Positions 21,228-31,394 of a stretch of 33,711 bases of DNA are shown piece after piece. Position 1 is the stretch's first letter; each line of letters starts with the position of its first letter. The stretch comes from Choanephora cucurbitarum (taxonomy: Eukaryota > Mucoromycota > Mucoromycetes > Mucorales > Choanephoraceae), in NCBI GenBank assembly GCA_025331435.1, contig JAIWNI010000175.1, positions 1-33,711 on the forward strand, given 5' to 3'. The notes beneath the pieces were generated by a model. It ran no database searches, was not told where the DNA came from, and worked only from the letters and a program-made list of their open reading frames with translations. Made by a program: the position numbers and the translations under genes.

Positions 21228-22096
21228 CTCTCCAGGTTCTGTAAGGACCCTTCTCCTTTTCAAGGGTGGTTTTGTATGTGGCTTTTTTAATGACTATCTG
21301 TTGATAATAATACTTCTCGCCATTTGGTTCACTCTGTAAGAATGTTCTCCAATAAGCTTCTTTATGTTAAAGTACGTATACAGTGTATTCAGAACAAACA
21401 TATTTTGGTAGTTGTTTATGATAAAAATAGCGGGAATGATAGCCGCCTGTTCCTGGAAATCTATCCATATCAGCTTCTCAGTAGAATGAATAGAATTGAG
21501 GCAATATTAACTGTTTTGCACCATTTCTGGTTTCGTATTTTTCTAATAAACTCGAGTTAATTATTGTTTTCATTAAGTTTATTTCATCCAACATACCAAC
21601 ATGAGTTCGAGTGAAAATTTTATCACTGTTAGGATCGAGGTCCTTGATACCAGATTTCAATAATCTACGATTATCACTCGGAAGATTTGTTTGTAGGAAC
21701 GTTACTGATCTTGAGCTTTGATGCTTATGCCAACCCATTTAGTCGTACACAGCTTCAACAGCTCCAACAATTCTGCTTTTATAATGCTCTTTTGGAGACT
21801 TTTCGTTACTGACCTTATAATGACCATGTGTGGCCTTGTTGTTGATCTCGTTGATTGTATCGGATTCATTTATCGCCATGTATTTGGCCAAATAACGAAC
21901 AGCTGCCTTACCACAGTTGTATTGTATATCCATATTCGCTCTCCAAACAGTAAGAAGGTATGGATTGTAGTTATTGATGTACATGTCCTCAACTCCACGT
22001 TCATATATGCATGACTTATCTACAAATTCTGTACAAGGAGCAGGTTGTTTAGGATAACCAAAGCGGCAGCCATAATTCTCGGCTAACTTGCAATAT

Positions 22097-22154
22097 CTGA
22101 GATAATTGACTTTAGTTTTTGTAATTATGGTCACAAAATTGTTCATATACTTAC
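22097..22154 (-). other. Intron in Helitron Rep (58 nt)
   Basis: GTAAGTATATG...CTCAG. Splicing gives THVCNPVYCKLAENYG in frame (phase 2), a conserved Helitron Rep sequence. Confidence 0.88.
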
Positions 22155-22763
22155 ACAGGGTTGCAAACATGGGTTTGATGTTTCGAAACCAATCCATGAA
22201 GTAAAGGGTCATCAGCGGCTCTTCTTGGCGGTATCTTACAAGTGACTACGTTCAAACGGATCAATTCTTGAACAGATTTTTCATTCCACAAAACACAATG
22301 AATGTGAGGACTTCCTCTGTCTTGGATTTCAAGAACCCAGCTATAGTCTTTCACTCCACCTATCATTGTAGCAAAGTGACCAAGTACATATGTGTTGAAG
22401 AAGTGGTTCCATTTTCTTTTGAAATGTTTGGCAAAAAGCACAGGATCCTCCCAAAGATATTGAGTACCAGTAGCAGCGGTGAAGTCAGGACTGTAATCAT
22501 TACAGCTAAAAGTAAGAAATAGTTGAGGGGCACCAAGATTGTTAAACACTGTTTGTAAATTTAAGAAGTTCCTTCTCTTGTAAGCGTAAGATGAGCGAAC
22601 GACGTAGGGAACAGTGGATACTATGTTCTTATTATATGATTTTGTAGCATTGTTGATCACATCTCTCTGTCTTATATTGCTTCGACCCTTGATAGAAATA
22701 ACAAGTCTATTTGCAGCAGCAATGTTATTCTTTTCATGAGCGTCCAACATAAAAAATAGAAAT

Positions 22764-23271
22764 TGTGGTGATTACACCATATTTGATTTATAAAAGATGT
22801 TCATTAAAAGATCAATGTAGACAAAGAAGTATTCTATAAAAATAACTTCATGTATCTGAATTGGAATTATTACCTAGTTAAGTAATGACTAAGGGATTCA
22901 CCCTGAAATGCAAGAGGTAACTACTCAGACTCAGACTGAGTATCAATCAGGTGATTTGCATATTTTAAATATAAATGACAGCTGAGATCAACTTCAGGAT
23001 TGAGCCAATCAATCCCTTAGATCATTTCCAAACTAGTCATACATCAATAACAATAACCCTTATTATAACAAGAGCAAGTCTTTAAAGCTTGCTCATCAAC
23101 AATCATTTCTACTCTCAGCTTAAATAACCGGATAAACCAATCTCATATCATTTTGTATAAATAGTCGTTGTAATTTCATTAGATAGAAAACTTATCTCTC
23201 TTTATCAGAATAAAAGGATTATCAAAATACTCACTTGTCTTTTTATTCTTGAATATTACCCAATCTCTACA
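22764..23271 (+). mobile_element. Solo LTR (508 bp) inserted in Helitron Rep
   Basis: Starts TGTGGTG and ends CTCTACA (TG...CA), flanked by the 5-base duplicate GAAAT at 22759-22763 and 23272-23276. On the + strand it has a TATA box (TATAAATAG, 23156-23164) and an AATAAA signal (23209-23214) in the order expected for an LTR. No internal coding sequence remains, so the element was lost by recombination between its two LTRs. Removing it with one duplicate rejoins DQSF to LFFMLDAHEK in frame. It shares no obvious sequence with the Ty3 LTRs at 2104/8667. Confidence 0.92.
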
Positions 23272-23973
23272 GAAATGACTGATCTCTTGCAAATCTACGA
23301 TCTTTCATCATTAGTCTCAATCTGGTGTAGCCCTTTAAGTTCTCTCCAGCAAGAGTTGCCTTTGCAATTCCACCATGGTCTTCTGCCCGTGCACTATTTT
23401 CTTCATTGGGTGTAGCCATTGAGTAGTGACCCTTGCACTCGGGATACAAGGAGGGGAAAAGCAAAGCAAGCAAGCTAGGATGCGACATTCTAACATTCAT
23501 TCCTGTTGAGTCCTGACCAATGTATAAATTTTCAAACTCAGGCTCCAATGCTTGAGGATGGACTGTGTCTTCGGGAAGTAGATAATTGTTTGGCCATTCG
23601 TTTCTTCTACGGATACCAATATGCTTTGCATTTTCCTTGATATGGTAATTAACTAAAGAATACAGCAAGGGCTGTAACCTATATCGTGCCGAGAGTGGAT
23701 GAGCTCTTTGCAATGCGGCATATGCAGCAATTACTCGTTGTTTTCTTATGTTGGCAGGATCGGCTCTTTGATAAAATAGGCCTAGGGTACCACCATAAGC
23801 CATCTCAGCAAACTCGTAATTGTGTTTCAGACCTACAGCTCCAGAAACTTCATGATGGCCTATACGACCATTCAAAAGTGTTGGTTTTTGTGTGATCTGC
23901 GTCATCAATTTGATTGGCGACAAAACGCATCTTTCGCGGTAGTGAAGGCCTTCCACTTCTGGTATCCAATCTC

Positions 23974-24033
23974 CTACAGGGGTTCAAAGTTACTAAATGA
24001 AGTTCATAATAAAAACCGATAACTTATCGTTAC
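23974..24033 (-). other. Intron near the start of Helitron Rep (60 nt)
   Basis: GTAACG...CCTGTAG. Splicing joins PTYAYPG to DWIPEVEGLHYRERC in frame (phase 1). Confidence 0.85.
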
Positions 24034-24361
24034 CAGGATAGGCATAGGTTGGCATCTCTTCTTCTTTGGTGTTGAGATGGGCCTTGCAAACCATGTACTT
24101 GGTTTCTTGACTATTCATCAAAGGAGCCAACTTCCATTCGGAGCAATTCTTTAAAGCAATTTCGGGGTTGGTGAAATTGCGATAGGCGTATTCTTCTTTG
24201 TAAAGAACGCGGAGACAAATACAGCAAAAGACGTTAGGTGTTTCTGCGGCAAACTTTTGAAACCGAACGATCTAATTTCTTTGCGTTTCATTGAAGAAAG
24301 ACAGAGAGTTATCTCGAAAGCAAAAACGGGAGACAAAAGCTTGAATTTGTTCACGGGACAT

Positions 24362-24593
24362 TTTAGAGAAAAGAAAAGACGTTGGTTGCAACAAAGTTAT
24401 GAAAAGTGGAGAAAAAAGAACTCAATACATTTTTACAAAACTCAATACTAATTCCAAAAAATACTTGTTGCACAAAATCTTAAAGGTACAAAAAAAATAT
24501 ATTTTTTAAAAAAAAAAAAAGAAAAGCAGGTGTGTGTGTGTTCGTCAAAAAAAACCGCCTTCCCAGCCCCGCAAACCAACCATCGGGATCCCC
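24362..24593 (-). promoter_or_regulatory. AT-rich spacer, likely promoter/5' leader of Helitron Rep
   Basis: 232 bases between the accessory gene stop and the Rep ATG, with long A and T runs and a TATATTTTTT block near 24500. No other feature seen. Confidence 0.4.
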
Positions 24594-25497
24594 CTAATCC
24601 ATCATTTGGCCAAAGCCAGAAGAAGGAGCAGGAGCAGGAGTTCCTACATCACCATTGACGAACACAGAGTCATCAAACGGGGTATCGTCATCCAGGAGAA
24701 CAGGCAAAGAGAGAGAAGCGGAAGAAAGATCTGTGGGAGTAACAGAGGGATTGTACACTCGGACTTGAACGGTACCACGGCGGTTGGCACGGGCACCACG
24801 AGCGTCTCTCACCCTCCGCTGCTCCATGAAAACGGGATTGGCATTGGGGACGGCCTTGTCGAGTTCGACTATGAATAGTTTCGAAGAATAATTGTTAGAG
24901 ATGCGTACCAACGTTTCAATATATTTAAAACTTACCAAGGTCGTCATACAAACCCTCAAGGTAGTCTTTTACAGACTACCTTGAGGGATTCCCGTTTTCG
25001 TACCAGGGTCTCATTGTTCCAGTTCTCCCAGACGTACTTGAAAAAGATAAACTTGAGCTTGACATACTCTCGGTTAAGAGGGGCGTTTCCTTCAGTGATT
25101 GGGATGCAACCTTGGTCGGGGCCAAAGCCAGAAATGTTTCCTTGAAAGTCGACTTCCCTAATAGGCGCAATCGCCTGGACACCAACACGAATGCATGCAA
25201 AGGCACGCACAGAGTCGTCAAAGGTATACGCTGATACATAAAGCGTACCTATATTTATTTTAGTTCAGATGCTTTTAGATAAATTTTAAATCTCTTACCT
25301 GAGACCCTGTGGGCCGTGCGCAACTTGAAAAAACGCAAAAAGTAATACATCAGCGGATAGTTGCCGTTGGTTACCATGAAGGCTAGCCTAAGGCTGGTGT
25401 CACTGCCTTTGGCCTCAAGAGTCAAACTCTGGGCACTGGTCACCCGAATCATTGGCTCTTGAACAACGACGACACGATTGCAAACAGCTGGTACCAT
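24594..25497 (-). CDS. Spliced gene upstream of Helitron Rep; possible single-strand DNA-binding accessory
   Basis: The ATG is at 25495-25497 and TAG at 24594-24596. Exons 25299-25497, 24980-25248, 24936-24954 and 24594-24868 total 762 bases, exactly 254 codons with the stop. Introns are 25249-25298 (50 nt), 24869-24935 (67 nt) and a 25-nt GT...AG insertion at 24955-24979. The N-terminal part is mixed beta-like sequence (VVVVQEPMIRVTSAQ, LRLAFMVTNGNYPLMYYF). The middle is basic and aromatic (YVKLKFIFFKYVWENWNN). The C-terminus is acidic and disordered, with LLDDDTPFDD and a final GFGQMMD. No catalytic motif is seen. The acidic tail recalls the tip of ssDNA-binding proteins, and some Helitrons carry such genes, but I cannot show an OB fold. 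Its head-to-tail position 232 bases from Rep, with an intact frame, suggests a Helitron partner. Confidence 0.6.
24869..24935 (-). other. Intron in the accessory gene (67 nt)
   Basis: GTAAGT...TTCATAG. Splicing joins LYDDL to VELDKAVPNAN in frame. Confidence 0.8.
24953..24987. repeat. Perfect 15-bp inverted repeat spanning a 25-nt GT...AG insertion
   Basis: CCCTCAAGGTAGTCT (24953-24967), a five-base loop, and its exact reverse complement (24973-24987). On the coding strand the 25 bases 24979 down to 24955 begin GT and end AG. Read through, they bring a stop (TGA) into the accessory gene. Removed, the frame continues from ESLK to GLYDDL. Confidence 0.85.
25249..25298 (-). other. Intron in the accessory gene (50 nt)
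   Basis: GTAAGAG...AATATAG. Splicing joins TAHRVS to GTLYVSAYTFDDSVR in frame. Confidence 0.82.
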
Positions 25498-25570
25498 ATT
25501 ATTAGAAAACAAAAAAGAAGAAGGTCAACCATAAAAGTGATAATAATCTCCATTTGAAAACTACTGGCTT

Positions 25571-25580
25571 TTTATATAAA
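25571..25580 (-). promoter_or_regulatory. TATA box candidate for the accessory gene
   Basis: TTTATATAAA about 75 bases upstream of the ATG at 25497, the only strong TATA-like match in the near upstream region. Confidence 0.45.
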
Positions 25581-26754
25581 ATGCCAAGCAATGAAAAAAA
25601 ATTATGTCTCCACTGCCGAACAAACTTGCAAATGCAAAGCACTATCTGATGGGGCCGTTTTGATTTTTGATAATATTTTTGGAAGTACCCATCTTCTTCT
25701 TGTGTTATTTCATATTTTGTAGTACATAGCTAAATACAGATAATTGGAAACTTTAATCGATTTAAAATGTTGCTGAATTATTCGCTCAAGAAAAGTCTGC
25801 TTAATTCAATACGCAATTTGGAAAGAAAGTAATGACATTAAACAAGCTAACTTGCTCGAGTAGAGCAGAGAAAGAAGCTTATTAGGCTCAAGACAGACTA
25901 AAAGTATTGTTGCTTAGAAGCATAAAGTGACACAAATATGTCTTAATCACTGACTCTACGTTAGATATTTAAAGTGCAATCAACAATCAACATTAAAGGC
26001 TATGACAGAATGACTCAACAATATAGCAAAAATTGTCTCAACCGTTCAAGTCATCGCGTATCATGTGAAATTAACTATTCAAGAGTTAAGCACGAATCTT
26101 GAGATTTAAGAGCTGCAGACCATCGACATGAGTTAAGAGTCATGTACGTATTAAGGGCTGGTGATGCATCAGTATTATTTGAGGTCTTTACAAAAGTTCT
26201 AGTTCAATATGTCTGACATAAAAGTCAAACCTAAAATCCTTGTAACTCAATTTTGGTTACACATGTATTGCAAAAGAAGTGCAGTTTTTCTTCAAACTTT
26301 GATGAACTAACAATGCACATAAGAGAAGCCTGTTGTTCATCATTGCATAGAGTAAACATTTAAAGAGCTTTCTCTAATAGTTATTGGTTAAAGGCTTAAG
26401 GTGCAACTAGTTTCTGCAACTTCTTAAAATTTTTGAAGCCAGGTTCCGTCTAAGATTTACTTCATGTGTTGTATTTTTTTAGCAAAAAGAAGCTTTTGCG
26501 TTTTGAGAATACATAAGATCAAAAAAGAAGCTTCTGCGTTTTTTGAGAACAATCAGGACTAAAAAAGAAGCTCTTGCTTACTAACACAAACAATAAACTT
26601 TTTAAGGTTTAAGAACTTTCAAATATTTTGTGATACATATAACATGCACGATCTTTCCACCAATAAAAAGAAGTTGCCCCCTTTAATTATCTAACTAAAA
26701 TTAATACATACAAATCGCACGATCTGTTCACATTAAATGTTATGGCAAATGCTA
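25581..26754. other. Intergenic, nothing coding recognised
   Basis: AT-rich, with scattered stops in all frames. The Helitron 5' end may be here. It contains the short repeat listed at 26484-26577. Confidence 0.45.
26484..26577. repeat. Three imperfect copies of AAAAAGAAGCTTYTGCG
   Basis: Copies near 26484, 26522 and 26562, about 38-40 bases apart. The first two also share TTTTGAGAA downstream, and the third is shortened. Confidence 0.65.
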
Positions 26755-28572
26755 TTAAGTTTTATTGACTCGAAATACAAACTGTTCCATTGATCCATAT
26801 GAGCCCTGTTTGGGCTTCTTGTTTGTTTTCTTTCTAGCCTTAGGATTTCGCTTTCGTTTTGATGAAGTGTTAGCTTCTTCACTCGAAACGTTATCCGACA
26901 CTGTTGCAGCTGTGTCTTTGGCTACTTGGCTTTCAGATGTATTTTCTGAATGAGCTCTTGACACGCTTGTAACACTTTCTTCTCTTTGAGTTTCTAAATG
27001 AGTGTAATTTCTCTGTACGGATGGGTTTTAAAAGTTATAAAATAAGAATCAGTTAGATGACCACTTTTAGCCACTGATATTATGATTCATCATACAACTA
27101 CTTCGGATTCTAAAACATCCTCACTGAATAGAAGTGATTGCTCAATATTTTCTAATGTAAGGCATAATAGATAATTAGTGATGTTGCTATACTATCAGCA
27201 TAGACTAAAACCACCACTGTTGCTTCGACATCGTGCTGCAGTTACGTTACTTGTACTTCTCATGGCTCCTTTCCTTTACGAGAGAGGTACAATGATTCAG
27301 GCAATTCTCTACGCATTTGTCCAATTCGAGTAACCAAAGCGTTTTGAATTTCAGCAGGCGAAGATGAAGGTAAAGGCAAAGTAACATGGCGAGAGTAACT
27401 GGGACCTTCGCCGAAGCTATCCACACTTCCTTGCTTATGAAGGTTACTGTTATCCAAAAGATTCGTTGAAACAAGGCTACGATAGAGGTCACTGTCTAGA
27501 GAGCTGGAAGCGTCAGCCGCATGCCCGTCACTGCACAATGACATATCGCTATTGTCTATTACATCATATAGGCTTAAAATTACATGTGCGCATCAAACAA
27601 AACTGATGAATAACACAAAATACAAAACGTGGTACATACATCTTTGCATTCTTGAAGCGTGCTTCATTAGTGAATGACTCACTATCATCGGGTAGGACCG
27701 GAAGTTCAGAACCACTCAAGAAGTTGTTTTCGCTCCAAGAGTCAGCATTATCAAATGGATTATCATCCACATCATTTGAAGGCTGCGAATGAGATCCATT
27801 TGACGAATGATCAGCATTCTCTCTTTCCTCATCGTCATCATCCCCGCTAGAGTTCGACTCTATTTCATCTCTGTCAGAGTGCAAGACATTATGACCATCC
27901 TCTGACAGGTGATCATCTTCTTGCTCATCTTAATCAGCATCAAAGAAACTTGGTTAATAAAAATCTACCATTGTATTACAAAGCAAATGAATCTCACCCT
28001 CCTGTTCAACTTCTCGAAAGTCAGGAACAGCAAACACTTGGTTCATTGACAAGTTTGTCAAGAAGTAGCCGTTCTTAATTCCCTCCTGAATTTGGTTGGG
28101 AGAGACATCTGGATGAAGTCTATCTCTCAAAGCCTCAGGTACAAGTGGCAAGCATGGTAGGATTGTCATGCTGTTGCACCTGACATGGAACTTTTCCTCA
28201 AGAACAGGACCGAGAAAGGATTGTCCAATTTCTTGTTGTATCATGGCACCACTGATAGCAATAATCTAGGGACTTTTGGAGTTTAAAAAAGATTCCAAAC
28301 TCCATTCACTATCAGAGGCAGTAACAGCCTTCTTCAAGAGATCAATATCACCAACAGCTTTAATGAAATATTTTCTATAAGAATCATAGATTTTTGGGGA
28401 AATGAGTTACAGATACATTTTTCATGTCCTTTTGCTTTCTCTTCCAAACAAAGGCTTACGCTCTATGAGGCTCATATACAGGCATATAAAACATTTCGAC
28501 ACCTTCCTCTTCTGCACTATCTACAGCATGAGGGAAAAATTCGCCAAAAAAGACAGAAATGATTGATTCCAT
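26755..28572 (-). CDS. Unrecognised multi-exon gene, acidic middle and basic C-terminus
   Basis: The ATG at 28570-28572 starts MESIISVFFGEFFPH. Exons by splice signal and frame: 28460-28572, 27998-28374, 27640-27928, then from 27548 downward. Introns are 28375-28459 (85 nt), 27929-27997 (69 nt, ending AAG) and 27549-27639 (91 nt), and the phases agree. The protein has an N-terminal part with no known motif (LPLVPEALRDRLHPDVSPNQ). A long acidic, Ser/Asp/Glu-rich stretch follows (SSGDDDDEEREN), then a Ser-rich part. A last exon (26755-27013) has a clear nuclear-localisation-like run (KRKRNPKARKKTNKKPK). Splicing between 27260 and 27013 is unclear; one candidate exon encodes ENIEQSLLFSEDVLE. An in-frame TAG at 28266-28268 means either a missed intron, a sequence error or a pseudogene. 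It may be a nuclear protein. Function unknown. Confidence 0.5.
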
Positions 28573-31295
28573 TGTAGATGATGAATAATTTTAAAAAATG
28601 TTAAATAAAGCAAACCAATAAGTGGGCGAGAAAACGAGTACGGTTTTAAGTGGTCTATTTAATTTTGATATGAAGTCTAAATTCGATTGTATAACATTAA
28701 TAACTTTCAGAAATCTTTCTTCTGTAAACTATATTTCAATAACGTCACATCAATCAATGCAAGTGATCTGATAAATCAAACGATCAATCTATGGTTACTA
28801 AACAGTTAAGAGTCTTATATAATGAAATAAAAACGGCATTTTGTATTTCAAAAGTACACCAGCTTTGATGCAAAACGAATGATACCAGATTAAACAATTA
28901 TGATTTATCTGCAGGTTGCGTTTTCAGATGTGGATTGTTTCAACCATAAATCACATATTTTGTCAAACAAAAAGTCAATTGAATAATTAAATCGTTGAAA
29001 AAGCCCAAGAATTTAGGCACATATGCCAAATAAGCTATGAGCATGAAATGATAGTCCATATTGTATTCAAACCACATTTGCAAGATTCAAATGTATTGTT
29101 ACCTTGATTTAGAGCGATTTTGATCTTTTCTTAGTAAATGAGAGTGATTAGAACATTTGACACCTTCACATTCTGTTTGTGTTTACTACACTACATTTAT
29201 GCGGTTTCTTTAAAACAGTAGAACAACAACTTCACTACAATCTCGTTGCAATGTATAAAAATCTCTTACAGATAGTTACTATCTAAGGGTAGAAAGCAGA
29301 TGATAACTGATACATAAAGCAACTTCATTCATACTTAATTTCATTACTCTCAACTATTCTTCATCTATAAATCTTTATTTAAGTGAATATATTCCAAAGG
29401 TTATCAAACTTTTTAACACTTAACATAGGCGATAGTCATGATGCATTTCCGAAACAGCAACTGAGAGTAGCAAGCAATACCAAAATATAATTGCCCTTTT
29501 AAAAAAGTGTACGGTGCTTATCAAAGCAAGATCAGGTTGGCATTCTCTCATAATGGATTGACCATGTGTTCCTATTTTGAAAATACATGGCCAAGTTTAT
29601 TAAAAAAAAAGCTATTACAACTTCTACTAATGCTAACAATTACTGATGAAAGTTTTGACAAACATTGAAGCTAAATAATACTTGATTTGCTTCTTTCAAG
29701 TAGCGTTTTCTGATATCGTGGCTCAGTTAGTAGTAAAAAGAAAAGTTGAAATAACTACTCATTTCAACCACAACTCTTTCCTACTTGTATTATATATGAA
29801 TGAAAGTATAAGTATTCGCAACTCGAGCATAGCACCTTTAATGTATAGCTTAGTCTCGACATACTTACTTTAGTTAGTTAGCCATACGGATCAGCAAAAG
29901 GAATAAGGGATCATAAATGTACATGATAATAGTCATCCCTTCTTCAGAAGCATTTAGCTGTAAACGAAATCTGGCTATACCCTTTTTTGTTATCTTTAAT
30001 TAATGAAATAAAACCTAAAAACTTATTTCTAAGATGTAATGCACTGATTGGGATTAAATTGGCAACTTAGATAGGTATGACTATTGATGGGTTCAAATAC
30101 AAATGGAAAGATGAGTGATACTTCATATTAACAAGGAGAGATGAAAAGAGAAGCGTAAATCTTTGCATATATCAGAGAAAACCTGCCCCTTACTTTCAAG
30201 AACAGCTACGCACAGTACTTGCTTTCAAGGGTTTGGAATAATATCCAAAGCATCAAATCAACTTTATCCTCGACTTTAATAAAGACTTTCATGCAAATAC
30301 TGAATAGAAGCAAATATAGAACAAAAGAAAAGTGTAACAGAATGTGTTTCTACAAAAGGGACAGTCTGAATCAAATAAAACACTTTAGACCTAGTTCATT
30401 TTATAGTAATATCGTGTATACTGGATAGCTTAACCAATTTCGAGGTGCTTTGATATTAGATCAGAAATGATTTGAATTTATACCTACAGCTTTCCATTTT
30501 CTTTAGCCCCTCAGGATAAAACTCAAAAATCGACAAATATGGAAATAAAGACGGTCACATTTTTGGCCTGAAGAAAAATCCAAAAATCGACAAATAAGGA
30601 AAGAGTCGATGAAGCTCATGCCTTTGAGTCTCGAAACAAGCTATTGAGTGAAACAACTACGGAATACACTGCAACCCACTTTCAACTACATATGATCATT
30701 ACAAGTCAATATAATGTGACTCTCGACGATTTATTTAAGACTAAAGTAACCAGCATTAATGTAATAGCACATATCTTACACTTTTGATAACAAAAAAAAA
30801 TCGAAATGCTCAAAAACATTTAGTAAATCAAACCAATTACTCTCTCCATCTCATAAAGTATTCAGAACGAAAAATATGGCATCCATCATATTGAAATCAG
30901 TAGAGGTAGCAATACATCTATACAAATTTCTGTTTTACTCAAAGAAAGTTAATAGATTTACTCGACATATATGGAAGGTAAAAAATCGACAAATATGGTA
31001 AATGGCATCCGTCGTCGTACGGCATTACTAAACATGGTAATTTTTTAAGCAGGGAACCTCCCTATATCTTAATAGTAGTTAAATACCTGTGCTAATTATA
31101 TTTGTAAGTTCTTTATCAAAGACTTACAATATAATACACAGTCTACGTCACTGTCATCTAGAAGCTCTTTCCAGTGATCTTATTGGCCAAAAAATCTTCC
31201 AAAGTCACGTGACTGTCGTTGCAAAACATAACCGAATAACAAGACGACAATTGGTAGCATCTCCTGTCGTATTTTTGGACCTACTGCTTCCTGCC
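28573..31295. other. Long AT-rich stretch without a recognised gene
   Basis: Stops are dense in all six frames. ORFs at 29682-29873, 30219-30428 and 31089-31331 show no motif or coding-like composition. The only structure noticed is the three-copy AAAAATCGACAAATA motif at 30525, 30582 and 30982. Confidence 0.5.
30525..30998. repeat. Three copies of AAAAATCGACAAATA
   Basis: Starts at 30525, 30582 and 30982, all on the + strand. The copies are followed by TGG, AGG and TGG respectively. The first two are 57 bases apart and the third about 400 bases away. Confidence 0.65.
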
Positions 31296-31382
31296 TGCCT
31301 TTGTGCTGAAAACCGTTTGCCTCTGTGCTGAAATTTGTTTACCTCTGAGCTGAATATCTGTTGCCTTTGTGCTGTAATAATC
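31296..31382 (+). repeat. Four tandem 21-22-bp repeats in the gag leader
   Basis: Consensus TTGCCTYTGTGCTGAAA plus about five variable bases, at 31296-31316, 31317-31338, 31339-31360 and 31361-31382. The last ends 12 bases before the gag ATG. Confidence 0.85.
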
Positions 31383-31394
31383 AATTAATATAAA

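Larger units (their letters stand above)
19644..21477 (-). pseudogene. Helitron Rep-helicase, C-terminal Pif1-type helicase part
   Basis: Second half of the Helitron polyprotein. Walker A is GAAGTGKS (about 20930-20955), Walker B KDEYSM, motif III GDLAQLLPV, and a later motif FASTIHKAQSATID (about 19905-19945). A one-base insertion (an A at 19866 or 19867) shifts the frame just before the last motif, so VAMSRVRK is read from the next frame, which runs to TAA at 19644. Two GT-AG introns lie here: 21176-21227 (52 nt) and 20818-20876 (59 nt). A TAA at 21367-21369 and a TGA at 21478-21480 also interrupt the reading. Pif1-type helicases unwind DNA 5' to 3'. Here the helicase would peel the transposing strand during rolling-circle transposition. 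Confidence 0.92.
21478..24361 (-). pseudogene. Helitron Rep-helicase, N-terminal Rep nuclease part, with nested solo LTR
   Basis: The ATG at 24359-24361 begins MSREQIQAF. A Cys-rich segment follows (FCCICLRV ... MVCKAHL), then the Helitron-like N domain (YGGTLGLFYQRADP, HPSLLALLFPSLYP, DRRFARDQSFL). The HUH nuclease motif is SPHIHCVLW near 22300, and the two-Tyr catalytic motif is RYLAKY near 21890. Introns are 23974-24033 and 22097-22154. A 508-bp LTR with its 5-bp duplicate interrupts the gene. Taking these out, exon lengths give consistent phases throughout, and the whole Rep-helicase would be about 1324 codons. Damage: TAG 24272-24274, TAA 21739-21741, TGA 21478-21480. Rep nicks one strand at the element end and rejoins it at the target. 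Confidence 0.92.
19644..25497 (-). mobile_element. Helitron (autonomous type, decayed); ends not placed
   Basis: Contains a Rep-helicase gene (19644-24361) and probably an accessory gene (24594-25497) on the same strand. Helitrons end in 5' TC and 3' CTRR with a small hairpin and leave no target duplication, so the ends are hard to see by eye. The coordinates given cover only the coding core. Confidence 0.8.

Noticed and set aside
29710..29740. tRNA-like GTGGCTCAGTTAG string
   Set aside because: No matching B box or acceptor stem could be found downstream.
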